From JBCDBD01 sp039184335 (GTDB taxonomy: Bacteria > Bacteroidota > Bacteroidia > Flavobacteriales > Flavobacteriaceae), in assembly GCA_039184335.1 (NCBI GenBank), contig JBCDBD010000011.1, positions 11,948-75,947 of the forward strand: a stretch of DNA of 64,000 nt, read 5' to 3'. The stretch's first letter is position 1. Every line of letters begins with the position of its first letter. The notes beneath the pieces were generated by a model. It saw only the letters and a list, made by a program, of their open reading frames with translations, was not told where the DNA came from and did not search any database. Positions 42,500 to 52,073 of this stretch are shown in pieces. The position numbers and the translations under genes were made by a program.

Positions 42500-43452
42500 C
42501 CACCATCAAGAACATTACAGATAATCTGAACCAACGAAAAGTCAAGGTCTTCTTACTTTTTTTGACATGCTCATTTTTAGCATGGTTGATCAGTAACCTA
42601 TCTGAACATTATGAATCAAAAGCCTCTTTTTATGTACAATATGAAAACATACCAGATTCCATAGTGCTTTCAAAAGCAGTCAAAAGAAGTGTTGAGGTCA
42701 AATTAAGGGCGAGTGGGTTTCAGTTTTTGTATTACAATTTCAATCTTAAGAAAATTTCATTTGACCTGACAAAGATGCACAAAAAAGGGGCAAGGTATTA
42801 TATCCCGATTGGCATGTTAGGGAATGCCCTGAATGCGCAGCTCTCGAATAGTGTGTCATTGCTTGAAATGGAAAGGGATACTTTTTTTGTCGATGCCTAT
42901 GAAGTGGTCTCCAAAGAAGTGCCCATAAAAGCGAATTTGACGCTCAAATTGGGTCAAAACCATATCCTTGATGGTGAATTGGACATAGTTCCAGAAAAAG
43001 TCAAGATCAAAGGACCTGCAAAAGAAATCTACCCTATTGATGAAATTGAGACTGTAGCGGTTACAATGAATGAACTCTTTACAGATTTTTCAGTTGATAC
43101 TCAATTGCAAATACCTGAAAATCATTTAAATACTGAGGTTTCAATACATAGTGTCAAGATTTCAGGAAAAGTTGTCCGATTCTCAGAAAAGGTATTTGAA
43201 GTATCGATATTGGTTGCCAATGTACCTGAAGGATACCGTGTGAAGGTATTTCCCAATTCGGTTTCGGTCCTCTGTAAAGCAAAGATGGATAGGTTGGGTG
43301 ATATTCGCACCAATGAGTTTGGCGTCATCGCTGATTATGGCCAACAGAAGATAAAAAACACTATGCGTTTAAAAATAGACAGAAGGCCTGAAGATGTTTA
43401 CGACGTTCGGTTGATGGAAAATCAAGTTGACTTTATTCTCGAACAGTATTGA
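42496..43452 (+). CDS. YbbR-domain (CdaR-like) membrane-anchored protein
   Basis: The 318-residue protein begins with GTG (42496; GTGA overlap with the previous stop). It has an N-terminal membrane helix (about 18-36, VFLLFLTCSFLAWLISNL) and then repeated beta-domains of the YbbR type, e.g. KIKGPAKEIYPIDEIETVAV and GYRVKVFPNSVSVLCKAK. In Firmicutes YbbR proteins regulate CdaA; in flavobacteria they precede coaE, and their role is not established. coaE starts in a TGATG overlap. Confidence 0.82.
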   Translation: MTTIKNITDNLNQRKVKVFLLFLTCSFLAWLISNLSEHYESKASFYVQYENIPDSIVLSKAVKRSVEVKLRASGFQFLYYNFNLKKISFDLTKMHKKGARYYIPIGMLGNALNAQLSNSVSLLEMERDTFFVDAYEVVSKEVPIKANLTLKLGQNHILDGELDIVPEKVKIKGPAKEIYPIDEIETVAVTMNELFTDFSVDTQLQIPENHLNTEVSIHSVKISGKVVRFSEKVFEVSILVANVPEGYRVKVFPNSVSVLCKAKMDRLGDIRTNEFGVIADYGQQKIKNTMRLKIDRRPEDVYDVRLMENQVDFILEQY

Positions 43453-44051
43453 TGGTGGTGGGGCTCACAGGGGGTATCGGTAGTGGTAAGAGCACTATTG
43501 CAAGTATGTTCATTGCGCTTGGGGTGCCTGTATATGATTCAGATAAAGAAGCCAAAGTCTTGATGCAAACATCTGGGATCTTACGTGAGCAAATTAGCAA
43601 TGTATTCGGTCGGGGGGCATATAAAGGACGATTATTGAACAGAAAGTTGATATCGCAACGTGTTTTCAATGATAAGAGTCTGCTTTTACGACTGAACGCT
43701 ATTGTACATCCTGCCGTAAGGCAGCATTTCAGCGAATGGGCCGCAAGCCAAACACATGCATATATCATACAGGAAACCGCCCTCATCTTTGAGAACGATA
43801 TGCAAAGCAATTACGATTCGATAATTTTGGTAACCGCACCAAAAAAAGTACGTATGCAAAGGGTAATGGTGAGGGATGCTGTCTCAGAGGATGCGGTTTT
43901 GGCCCGTATGAAGAACCAATGGAACCATTCCAATATGACTGGACAGGCTGACTTCGTCATCGAAAATACCAATCTTGCAGATACTGAAAAAAAAGTATTT
44001 GAAATTCATCGGCAATTAATGGTAGCCAGTGATGGTAAATCTAAAAATTAA
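43452..44051 (+). CDS. coaE: Dephospho-CoA kinase
   Basis: CoaE phosphorylates dephospho-CoA, the last step of coenzyme A synthesis. The 199-residue protein from ATG 43452 has the P-loop VGLTGGIGSGKSTIASMF and PVYDSDKEAKVLM, with HPAVRQHF, ETALIFENDM and ILVTAPKKVRMQRVM following. The start codon overlaps the YbbR stop (TGATG). The previous coenzyme A gene, coaBC, is at 36779. Confidence 0.96.
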   Translation: MVVGLTGGIGSGKSTIASMFIALGVPVYDSDKEAKVLMQTSGILREQISNVFGRGAYKGRLLNRKLISQRVFNDKSLLLRLNAIVHPAVRQHFSEWAASQTHAYIIQETALIFENDMQSNYDSIILVTAPKKVRMQRVMVRDAVSEDAVLARMKNQWNHSNMTGQADFVIENTNLADTEKKVFEIHRQLMVASDGKSKN

Positions 44052-44115
44052 CATTTTTGTTAAGGTTAGGTTAAACGGTAAAAGGCCTAAATGTTAAATT
44101 TCTAATTTTATATCA

Positions 44116-45696
44116 ATGAACAAGAAGCTGTTTGCACTTCTCGTCATTCTTATGAGCTTATCCCTAATTGGGATAATTTCTGTTCAGGTCTATTGGATTA
44201 ATACATCGATTGAAGACAGGGAAGAACAGTTTTCAAATGCGATTGCCGATGTACTTGATAAGGTAGCGGATAAAGTAGAAAGCAGAGAACGAAAAGATTA
44301 TTATGACAGGTTGGCGACATTGGTCGATAGCATTGGCGCCCCAAAGACTACCCAACTAAGTAATTTTTTCTTTGTAGATCGCGATTTGAATTCCAATGAG
44401 ATTCTTTTCTACTCCCATGGGATTTTGGAAGAGGATTATGGAATAACATCAACGTTCTTTGACAATTTTGGTGGTGATGACACCACTTTAATAAAAAATT
44501 ACACGAGCAAGCGAACGACTACGGTTTTAAAAGAGGACTTTGGTTTAGATGGTAAGAGCTATCGGCTAACCCCCATCCAAAAGTTGGAGAAACTGGGTGG
44601 ACTCACGGCAATGGACAAGGCCCAATACGATGATGTTTTTATGGAGGCAGCAAAAAGGGTGCCTATACATAAGCGAATCTCGAAGCAAGAATTAGCGCTT
44701 TTATTGTCAAGGGAATTGGAAAATCGAGGTATTGTCATTGATTTTGAATATGGTGTATATAGCCAAGGCTATCCGACAAAAGTAAAATCAAAAAAATTTA
44801 AATTTGGGGCATCGTCTTTGTACAAAGCTCCAATTTTTAAGGATAGTGAAGGCAATACCAATTTCTCTTTGTTGCTCACGTTTCCCAAAAAGAAGAAGTT
44901 TCTCTTGGGATCGATTATGGGCATGGCCTTTTTGTCGCTGGTCCTTACATTGATTATTGTAGTGGCATATGCCGGGGCAATTTACCATTTGATACGGCAA
45001 AAACAGATTTCAGAAATCAAGTCTGATTTCATCAACAATATGACACATGAGTTTAAAACACCCATTGCAACCATAAATTTGGCGGTTGAAGCAATAAAAA
45101 ATCCAAAATCCATCGAAGACCAAGACAAGGTGTTACGTTATTTGGGAATGATAAAGGATGAGAACAAAAGAATGCATGCCCAAGTTGAAAATGTACTGCG
45201 TATATCTAAATTGGAAAAAAATCAATTGGATATCAGCAAAGATAGGGTAGATGCCCATGACATCATTACTGATGCCATCGCCCATATCGAACTAATAGTG
45301 CAAGATAGGGGAGGTTATGTCAAAGCCCATTTAGATGCTGAACGATCAGAAGTGTTGGCCAATGAAATGCATTTTACCAACGTGGTTGTCAATGTTCTGG
45401 ACAATGCGGTAAAATATTCACCAGAATCCCCTAAAGTAGATGTGTTCACCGAAGTAGTGAAAAACCACATCGTCATTAAGGTACAAGACCAGGGTTCAGG
45501 AATGGGCAAAGCTGTCTTAAAACGGGTTTTTGAAAAGTTTTATAGAGAGCATACAGGAGACATTCACAATGTCAAAGGCCATGGTTTAGGTCTCGCCTAT
45601 GTGAAAAAGATTATAGACGACCATCAAGGTGAGGTTTATGCAGAAAGTGAAAAAGGAAAAGGGAGCACTTTCTTTTTAAAACTCCCATTAATTTAA
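44116..45696 (+). CDS. Sensor histidine kinase (RprX-like)
   Basis: The 526-residue membrane kinase has one N-terminal helix (about 5-27), a periplasmic sensing region of about 230 residues with no known domain, and a second helix (about 263-290). HisKA follows without an obvious HAMP domain (phosphorylated His311 in NNMTHEFKTPIATINLAVE). The ATPase domain carries NVLDNAVKYSPE, DQGSGMGKAV and GHGLGLAYVK. It signals to the response regulator encoded 4 bases downstream. Similar pairs in Bacteroides are called RprX/RprY. ATG start. Confidence 0.95.
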   Translation: MNKKLFALLVILMSLSLIGIISVQVYWINTSIEDREEQFSNAIADVLDKVADKVESRERKDYYDRLATLVDSIGAPKTTQLSNFFFVDRDLNSNEILFYSHGILEEDYGITSTFFDNFGGDDTTLIKNYTSKRTTTVLKEDFGLDGKSYRLTPIQKLEKLGGLTAMDKAQYDDVFMEAAKRVPIHKRISKQELALLLSRELENRGIVIDFEYGVYSQGYPTKVKSKKFKFGASSLYKAPIFKDSEGNTNFSLLLTFPKKKKFLLGSIMGMAFLSLVLTLIIVVAYAGAIYHLIRQKQISEIKSDFINNMTHEFKTPIATINLAVEAIKNPKSIEDQDKVLRYLGMIKDENKRMHAQVENVLRISKLEKNQLDISKDRVDAHDIITDAIAHIELIVQDRGGYVKAHLDAERSEVLANEMHFTNVVVNVLDNAVKYSPESPKVDVFTEVVKNHIVIKVQDQGSGMGKAVLKRVFEKFYREHTGDIHNVKGHGLGLAYVKKIIDDHQGEVYAESEKGKGSTFFLKLPLI

Positions 45697-45700
45697 AATT

Positions 45701-46414
45701 ATGGAAACAGAGAATAAGAAAATACTTTTGGTAGAGGACGACCCCAATTTCGGAATCGTGCTCAAGGATTATTTGTCTATGAATGACTTCGATGTCGTTT
45801 TGGCCAAAAATGGCATGGAAGGGTTCGAGAAGTTCAAAAAGGACAATTATGATGTCTGTATCTTAGACGTGATGATGCCTTATAAAGATGGTTTTACCTT
45901 GGCCAAGGAAATTCGGGAGAAAAATGAAAATGTACCCATTATCTTTTTGACTGCGAAGACCATGAAAGAAGACGTTTTAAAAGGGTATAAAGCAGGTGCC
46001 GATGATTACCTGAACAAACCTTTTGACTCTGAAGTGTTGTTGATGAAGCTTAAAGCCATTCTTCAACGTAAGGCATCTAACACCTTAGCAGACAGTAAAC
46101 AGTTCGAGTTTCAAATTGGTAATTTTCACCTCAACTCCAAATTACGGTTCTTGAAGTATAAAGAAGAAGAACCCGTTAAGCTTTCCCCAAAGGAAAATGA
46201 ACTTTTACGACTTTTGGCACTTCATGAAAATGATTTGATGCCCCGTGAATTGGCATTGACAAAAATATGGAGAGACGATAATTATTTTACCTCTAGAAGT
46301 ATGGACGTATACATTGCCAAACTTAGAAAGTACCTCAAGCGTGATGATGTTGTGGAAATATTGAACATTCACGGCGAAGGTTTCCGATTGGTTGTCAAGA
46401 CAGAAGGGGAGTAG
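45701..46414 (+). CDS. OmpR-family response regulator (RprY-like)
   Basis: The 237-residue protein has a receiver domain with phosphoacceptor Asp56 (CILDVMMPYKDG), the acidic pair in LLVEDDPNFG and the conserved Lys in LNKPFDSEVLL. A winged-helix output domain follows (about 135-230, LSPKENELLRLLALHEN, RSMDVYIAKLRKYL). It acts as partner of the upstream kinase. It is followed by a strong terminator. Confidence 0.96.
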   Translation: METENKKILLVEDDPNFGIVLKDYLSMNDFDVVLAKNGMEGFEKFKKDNYDVCILDVMMPYKDGFTLAKEIREKNENVPIIFLTAKTMKEDVLKGYKAGADDYLNKPFDSEVLLMKLKAILQRKASNTLADSKQFEFQIGNFHLNSKLRFLKYKEEEPVKLSPKENELLRLLALHENDLMPRELALTKIWRDDNYFTSRSMDVYIAKLRKYLKRDDVVEILNIHGEGFRLVVKTEGE

Positions 46415-46439
46415 GGGAAGTGCCGTTAAAAATGATTAC

Positions 46440-46466
46440 AAAACCACCGTTAAACGGTGGTTTTTT
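46440..46466. terminator. Intrinsic terminator between the convergent response regulator and GntP genes
   Basis: AAAACCACCG pairs with CGGTGGTTTT (10-bp stem, 5-base loop TTAAA), followed by TT. A and T flanks allow use in both directions; the convergent permease gene ends 3 bases later. Confidence 0.85.
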
Positions 46467-46468
46467 GG

Positions 46469-47806
46469 CTAAATAAAAACATACAAGAGACTTACTGTCA
46501 ACATTCCCGTAATGGCCAATAGCGTGGTCATCACAGTCCACGATTTAAAGGTCTGTTTTTCGGTAATGCGTAGATACTGGCCTACCAACCAGAAGCCGCT
46601 GTCATTGACATGTGAAAAAATACTTGCTCCCGCAGCAATGGCAATGACCATACATGCCAACTGTAGTGGGTTCAATGAAGAGTTTAGCAACAATGGTGAA
46701 ACCAAACCAGCTGCTGTAATCATGGCAACGGTTGAAGATCCTTGTACGACGCGCACGATGACAGCACTGACAAATGCAAATAGAAGGAGGGGAAAACCAA
46801 GGTTGCTTAGTGAAATTGCCAAAAGTTCACCTGCACCGGTATTGGTCAAGACCTGTTTGAAAACACCCCCGGCACCAGTCAGCAATATGATGGTACCTGC
46901 TGGGTCCAGTGATTTTGTGGTGATCCTGAACAGCTCTTCTTTAGTGTCCCCCCTTTTTATGCCAAAAAAATACCATGCCAAAATGTTGGCAATAATGAGA
47001 GCAGTGAAGGGGTGACCTATCAAGTCGATGATATTTAGAAGATTCCCATTTGAAATGGGCAGCAGTCCACTTGATGAAATGGTGCGCAATACAATCAAGA
47101 TAATGGGTATTCCAATAATAAAAAGGGTCATGCCAATGGGGGGCAATTCACTATTATCGGTAGTGGTAATCTCTTCGGGTGCTTCGATATGAATTTTCTT
47201 GGAGATGTATTTTCCGAACAACAGTCCACTGACCAATGCGGTCGGTATTCCAGTAATAAAGCCAATGAGTATGACCCAGCCCAATTTTGCCCCGATAATA
47301 TCAGCAACAGCAATGGGGCCAGGAGTAGGAGGAATAAAGGCATGGGTAATTGCCAATCCTGCCAGTAAGGGAATCGCATAAAGCAGCAATGACTTTTTGG
47401 TTTTGCGCTGTAGGGCATATATCATAGGCACCAAAATGATAAAGGCCACATCAAAAAAAACAGGTATGGCAATCAAGAACCCCGAGATTACCATGGCCAA
47501 CGGGGCTCTTTTTATTCCAAATTTCGATACCATAAAGTTGGCGATGGCATTTGCACCACCTGAAGTTTCAAGAATAGCACCAAACATGGCACCCAAGCCA
47601 ACCACTGTAGCAACAAAACCAAGCGTTCCACCCATTCCATCTTGAACGGTCTGTATAATTTCATTAGCGTTTAATCCGGCAATCATCCCCACAGTGATAC
47701 TACCGATCAATAAAGCAATGAAGGCGTTTATCTTTAGTCTGAGAATTAAGAAAAGTAACAGCGCGATACCGGTGATTACTGCAATAATTAGGTTGGTTTC
47801 CATCAT
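46469..47806 (-). CDS. gntP: Gluconate permease, GntP family
   Basis: The 445-residue, 12-helix protein has the GntP landmarks PVFFDVAFIILVPMIYALQ, HAFIPPTPGPIAVADI, RVVQGSSTVAMITAAGLV and IFSHVNDSGFWLVGQYL. It imports gluconate with a proton. The adjacent gluconokinase gene supports the gluconate assignment. It is the last gene of the minus-strand run miaA-gntK-gntP. It differs in sequence from the other GntP protein at 1399-2733. Confidence 0.92.
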   Translation of the reverse strand: MMETNLIIAVITGIALLLFLILRLKINAFIALLIGSITVGMIAGLNANEIIQTVQDGMGGTLGFVATVVGLGAMFGAILETSGGANAIANFMVSKFGIKRAPLAMVISGFLIAIPVFFDVAFIILVPMIYALQRKTKKSLLLYAIPLLAGLAITHAFIPPTPGPIAVADIIGAKLGWVILIGFITGIPTALVSGLLFGKYISKKIHIEAPEEITTTDNSELPPIGMTLFIIGIPIILIVLRTISSSGLLPISNGNLLNIIDLIGHPFTALIIANILAWYFFGIKRGDTKEELFRITTKSLDPAGTIILLTGAGGVFKQVLTNTGAGELLAISLSNLGFPLLLFAFVSAVIVRVVQGSSTVAMITAAGLVSPLLLNSSLNPLQLACMVIAIAAGASIFSHVNDSGFWLVGQYLRITEKQTFKSWTVMTTLLAITGMLTVSLLYVFI

Positions 47807-48297
47807 TATACGTCATTTAAAATGTGTTTGACTATTTCACTGGGTTCTAGTGAAACAGAAACCGAAATTGCTTCAGATGGAATTTCTAAAGCGTCAAATT
47901 GGGATTTCAAGAGTTCCACGGGCATGAAATGATCAGTTCTTTTCTCCATTCTCGATCTGATGGCCTCAATAGAACCATTCAGAAAAACAATTTTAACATA
48001 TGGCCGTATTTCTGACCGAAGTATTTCTCGGTACTGTTTCTTAAGGGCAGAACATGCGATTACGGCACCAGGCCCTAAATGGCTCTTGGCCAATTGGTTC
48101 AATGTCAATAGCCATTCTTTACGATCAATATCATCAAGGGGTTTGCCCGAGGCCATTTTCTCAATATTGCTCTTTGGATGGTAATCGTCGCCATCGAGAA
48201 AGGGGATCCCCAGTTTTTTGGCCAACAATGCCCCAACCGTCGTTTTACCAGATCCCGAGACTCCCATGATGATATAAATAGTATTGGCTGGCTTCAC
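47806..48297 (-). CDS. gntK: Gluconokinase
   Basis: The 163-residue enzyme phosphorylates gluconate to 6-phosphogluconate for the pentose phosphate or Entner-Doudoroff route. It has the P-loop MGVSGSGKTTVGALLA, FLDGDDYHPKSNIEKMASGK, PLDDIDRKEWL and CSALKKQYREILR, all typical of GntK. The start is GTG (48297), overlapping the miaA stop as GTGA. Gene order with gntP makes a functional pair. Confidence 0.95.
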   Translation of the reverse strand: MKPANTIYIIMGVSGSGKTTVGALLAKKLGIPFLDGDDYHPKSNIEKMASGKPLDDIDRKEWLLTLNQLAKSHLGPGAVIACSALKKQYREILRSEIRPYVKIVFLNGSIEAIRSRMEKRTDHFMPVELLKSQFDALEIPSEAISVSVSLEPSEIVKHILNDV

Positions 48298-49208
48298 AAG
48301 GTTTTGATTTGATGGGTTATCTTGGCAATGCTATGTTCAAATACATCATCAAATCCAATCCAGATCACCTGCTTGTTTTTTCGATACCATGTCACTTGTC
48401 TTTTTGCAAACCTGCGTGTATTTTTTTTGATTTCTGAAATGGCAACATCAATGGTGCACTGGCCATCAAGATATTCGAAAAGCTCTTTATAGCCTACGGT
48501 CTGGAGTGCGTTGAGATTTCGATTTTCAAAGAGCACCATTGCTTCTTCGAGAAGACCGTTCTCCATCATGTGGTCAACACGGGTATTGATCCTGTTGTAA
48601 ATCACCTCCCTGTCGGCATAGAGTCCCACAAAGATGTTATTGAAGGGTCTTTTTCCTTTTTTCTTGTTTAAGAATGTGGAATAGGGTTTTCCTGAGCCGA
48701 TACTTACCTCTAAAGCCCGAATCAGGCGATGTGGGTTTTCCAAATCCACAATGGCGTAATGATAGGGGTCTAACTGTTTTAATTTTGCTTGAAGGGAAGC
48801 TATCCCCTCAGACTGATGCTTTTTTACCAATGATTCCCGAATTTTTGGATCGACTTCCGGAAACGTATCCAGACCATATGCCACCGCATCTACATATAGG
48901 CCACTGCCACCGACCTGCACCACAATGTTGTGGGTTTGAAATAAGGTAGTCAGTAATTGTATGGCATCCCGTTCAAAATCTCCTACCGAATAGGCAGTAA
49001 AAATGCTCTTGTGCTGAATAAAATGGTGTTTTGCCGCTGCCAGTTCCCCATCGTTGGGAACTGCAGTGCCTATTTTCATTTCTTTATAAAATTGTCTCGA
49101 ATCAGCAGATATGATTTCAGTGTCAAAATATTGGGCAAGAAGAATTGCCAATCGTGTTTTGCCAATTGCTGTTGGGCCAACGACTGATATCAATGTCTTT
49201 GCCAACAT
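48294..49208 (-). CDS. miaA: tRNA dimethylallyltransferase
   Basis: MiaA prenylates A37 of tRNAs reading UNN codons. The 304-residue protein shows the P-loop VVGPTAIGKTRLAILLA, the ISADSRQFYKEMKIGTA block, GGSGLYVDAVAYG, and RRFAKRQVTWYRKN near the C-terminus. It is of standard length. It overlaps gntK by four bases and the channel gene upstream by one base (49208), an unusual functional mix in one operon. Confidence 0.97.
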   Translation of the reverse strand: MLAKTLISVVGPTAIGKTRLAILLAQYFDTEIISADSRQFYKEMKIGTAVPNDGELAAAKHHFIQHKSIFTAYSVGDFERDAIQLLTTLFQTHNIVVQVGGSGLYVDAVAYGLDTFPEVDPKIRESLVKKHQSEGIASLQAKLKQLDPYHYAIVDLENPHRLIRALEVSIGSGKPYSTFLNKKKGKRPFNNIFVGLYADREVIYNRINTRVDHMMENGLLEEAMVLFENRNLNALQTVGYKELFEYLDGQCTIDVAISEIKKNTRRFAKRQVTWYRKNKQVIWIGFDDVFEHSIAKITHQIKTL

Positions 49209-50041
49209 TATTCCTCATCTAATTTGCAACCACATTTTCTACAATAGTTGGCATCGTCCCTAAAGATCTCGGAAGCGCAATTCATGCAGCTTCGGCCATT
49301 GGCTTCTTCTTTTCGCTTGCTGTTTGTGGTATATTCGGCAGTTACTATACCTGTGGGTACAGCAATAATTCCATAACCGATGATCATGATCAGGGTAGCA
49401 ATGAATTGACCAACGCCCGTTTCTGGTGAAATATCACCATATCCGACTGTGGTCAGTGTTACTATGGTCCAATATACGCTATGGGGAATGCTATTGAAAC
49501 CATGCTCAGGCCCTTCGATCAAGTACATGATGGTACCTAGTAACACAGAGATGACCAGTACAAAAAAAACAAAGATGAAAATTTTCGCCCGACTCGCCCT
49601 AAGGGCCCGCAATAGGTTGTTCGACTCCCCGACATAACGGACCAGTTTCAAGATTCTGAATATTCTGAGCAACCGCAAGGCCCTGAATGCCGAAATAAAT
49701 TGGGATCCCACGACAAAGAAGGAAAGGTATTTTGGGATGGTCGATAAAAGATCAACAATACCAAAAAAGCTAAAGATGTATTTGCGGGGTTTTTTTACAC
49801 AAATGATACGCAATAGGTATTCAATGGTAAATAGAATGGTGACCACCCACTCTGAGATATTTAAAAATCGGTGGTATTTTATATCAAACCTTGGGACACT
49901 CTCAAGCATCACCACGATAATACTGTAGACGATGACAATCAGTAGAATGATATCAAAGAGCTTTCCTGCTGGCGTATGCGTGCCATAAATGACCTCATGG
50001 AGCAGAGACCTCCAGTTTTTGCTGTTTTTTTCAGCTTTCAA
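49208..50041 (-). CDS. Voltage-gated-type potassium channel with C-terminal zinc ribbon
   Basis: The 277-residue protein has six membrane segments. An S4-like segment has regularly spaced Arg (RALRLLRIFRILKLVRYV). The pore helix and filter are TVGYGD (in VTLTTVGYGDISPETG), followed by S6 (QFIATLIMIIGYGIIAVPTG). The last about 30 residues carry CMNC and CRKCGC, a four-Cys zinc-ribbon-like tail. The start is TTG at 50041: an in-frame stop lies two codons upstream and no ATG precedes the first helix. Overlaps miaA by one base. Confidence 0.9.
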   Translation of the reverse strand: MKAEKNSKNWRSLLHEVIYGTHTPAGKLFDIILLIVIVYSIIVVMLESVPRFDIKYHRFLNISEWVVTILFTIEYLLRIICVKKPRKYIFSFFGIVDLLSTIPKYLSFFVVGSQFISAFRALRLLRIFRILKLVRYVGESNNLLRALRASRAKIFIFVFFVLVISVLLGTIMYLIEGPEHGFNSIPHSVYWTIVTLTTVGYGDISPETGVGQFIATLIMIIGYGIIAVPTGIVTAEYTTNSKRKEEANGRSCMNCASEIFRDDANYCRKCGCKLDEE

Positions 50042-50048
50042 TGGCTAT

Positions 50049-51338
50049 TTATTGGTGCAGCCTTACCATATTCAACGATTTACCCTTTCTGAGGTAAGTT
50101 TCAATGATATATGTGGTATCTGCATTGCCCTCAACGGGTATGATTAATGATTCTAAGATATGAATATTATTGATTTGGTGGTTAAGGTCAACATAGCCCA
50201 TACCTTTGAACACCCCATTTTTTATCACAAAAACACTGCGTTCACCCAGGGTTCTGCCTCGATCTACGAGCACCACATTTCTGTTGTTGGTACTGTATTT
50301 TTGCAACAAGGCTTCTATTTTTTGATTGTGGTCTTCAATGGCCAGGTTTTCTGTAAGGCCTTGTTCGTCCGTAATCTTTTCAAGAAAATTTTTAGAGGCC
50401 TTTAGACTATTGAAACTACTTAATCGTGTCTGCTGACCGTTTGCCTTTTCTGCCTTTAGCTGAATAAGGCCCTCTTTGTCTTGATATGTGAAAATACCAT
50501 GTGAAAATCCTTTAGGTATATATTTTTGGTTATGTATGGGGGTATTTCTTTTGAGTTCTTCATACGCTTTCAAGAGTGCAAAAAGCTCACTGCCCGTTTT
50601 TTCATATGTTACTTTTTTAGTTGCCTTTTGAAGTGATCTTGCCAATTTGCTGACATTGGTGAAGTGTTGGTTGACCCTTTTTTTGATATTTTTTGTCTTT
50701 TCCAAAAAAAGGATTTCACCATCTTTGTCATGCATGTAGTAGACCCCTGTTTCTGTAGGTAGTTCTTCGACAATGTCCAGTTGCCTTGGCGAAAGTTCAC
50801 CCAACGATTCGGAACGAACAATCGATTTAATGATGGCCTTGTCGGTATCCTTTGACAATAATAGCTTGAACAATTTCATAGTGGCCAGGGCATCGCCATT
50901 TGCTCGATGTCTATCGCTTACCGGAATTCCCAGTGAGCGCACCAATTTTCCAAGGCTATATGACTCAGCTTCAGGTATAAGGCGTTTAGAGAGGTCTACG
51001 GTACACAGGGTTTTTCGCTGAAAATCATACCCTAACCTTCGGAACTCAGTTCGTAGGATCCGATAGTCAAATTGCGCATTATGGGCCACCAAGATAGTAT
51101 TTTTGGTAATTGTTACGATACGCTTGGCGACCTCATGGAATTTTGGTGCCGTTCGAAGCATCTTGTTGTTTATACCGGTCAGGTTTGAGACAAAGGGCTG
51201 TATCTCTCGTTCAGGGTTGATCAGGCTGATAAAGGTATCCGTTATGTTGTGGCCATCAAATCGGTGTATGGCGATTTCCATAATGCCCTCTTCGTTGAAT
51301 TTACCTCCAGTACTTTCTATATCTAAAATGGCATACAT
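50049..51338 (-). CDS. DnaQ-type exonuclease fused to a GIY-YIG nuclease domain
   Basis: From ATG 51338 the protein has 429 residues. The DEDD exonuclease domain (about 1-170) has YAILDIESTGGKFNEEG (D-x-E), VAHNAQFDYRIL and HRANGDALATMKL (motif III H-x4-D). A GIY-YIG-type domain follows (about 195-280, TGVYYMHDKDGEILFLEKTK, the UvrC-like start), then an unassigned C-terminal region. This combination is known as the exonuclease/UvrC-like family in Bacteroidota and Actinobacteria; a role in DNA repair is inferred. Confidence 0.9.
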   Translation of the reverse strand: MYAILDIESTGGKFNEEGIMEIAIHRFDGHNITDTFISLINPEREIQPFVSNLTGINNKMLRTAPKFHEVAKRIVTITKNTILVAHNAQFDYRILRTEFRRLGYDFQRKTLCTVDLSKRLIPEAESYSLGKLVRSLGIPVSDRHRANGDALATMKLFKLLLSKDTDKAIIKSIVRSESLGELSPRQLDIVEELPTETGVYYMHDKDGEILFLEKTKNIKKRVNQHFTNVSKLARSLQKATKKVTYEKTGSELFALLKAYEELKRNTPIHNQKYIPKGFSHGIFTYQDKEGLIQLKAEKANGQQTRLSSFNSLKASKNFLEKITDEQGLTENLAIEDHNQKIEALLQKYSTNNRNVVLVDRGRTLGERSVFVIKNGVFKGMGYVDLNHQINNIHILESLIIPVEGNADTTYIIETYLRKGKSLNMVRLHQ

Positions 51339-51364
51339 GCACGTCTGTAAATGGCAAGTGATCA

Positions 51365-52018
51365 CTAATTTCTGGCTCCAAAGATACTACTTCCTATCCG
51401 TACCATGGTGCTACCTTCTTCAACGGCAATGTGATGGTCGCCGCTCATGCCCATCGATAAGGTATCGATTTCGGGGTGTTTTTGTCTTGTTTCTTCAAAA
51501 CATTTTTTTAAGTGCTGGAATTCTTTTCTTATCTGTGCCTTATCTTTTGTAAATGTGGCCATTCCCATGAGACCTCTTAGATTGATATTACGCATTTGCT
51601 TGAATTCTTCTGAAGAAAGTATATGGTTCAACTCTTCTCGGTCCAATCCAAATTTGGTCTCTTCTTCGGCGATGTGCATCTGTAATAAGACATCAATCGT
51701 TCTGTGATGTTTTTTTGCTTGTTTGTCGATTTCAGCGAGCAGTCGTATACTATCTACACCATGGATCAGAGACACGTACTGTGCCATGTATTTCACTTTA
51801 TTGCGCTGTACGTGACCAATCATATGCCACGCAATGTCTTTTGGTAATCGCTCCCATTTTTGGGTCATTTCTTGCACCTTGTTTTCCCCAAAAACACGAT
51901 GGCCGGTCTCATAGGCCTCTTGAATGACAGCATCGGGTTTGGTTTTTGAAACTGCAACCAGCGTAACTGTGGGCGGTAGATTTTTTTTGATTCCGTTCAA
52001 GTTTTCTTTTACTGACAT
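51365..52018 (-). CDS. YggS-family pyridoxal phosphate homeostasis protein
   Basis: The 217-residue protein has the YggS blocks TLVAVSKTKPDAVIQEAYET with the PLP-binding Lys, FGENKVQEM, WHMIGHVQRNKVKYM, LLQMHIAEEETKFGL and LSMGMSGDHHIAVEEGSTMV. It binds PLP and buffers it in the cytoplasm, without known catalysis. It lies between the exonuclease fusion (26-base gap to its ATG) and the DUF1015 gene (55 bases). Confidence 0.95.
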   Translation of the reverse strand: MSVKENLNGIKKNLPPTVTLVAVSKTKPDAVIQEAYETGHRVFGENKVQEMTQKWERLPKDIAWHMIGHVQRNKVKYMAQYVSLIHGVDSIRLLAEIDKQAKKHHRTIDVLLQMHIAEEETKFGLDREELNHILSSEEFKQMRNINLRGLMGMATFTKDKAQIRKEFQHLKKCFEETRQKHPEIDTLSMGMSGDHHIAVEEGSTMVRIGSSIFGARN

Positions 52019-52073
52019 TCTTGGAAGTTATGGGTGTAAAACTTTGGTGACGATAGTTGCACCGTAAAACTAT

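Noticed and set aside
46512..47015. 167-codon frame opposite gntP
   Set aside because: Antisense shadow of a membrane protein gene.
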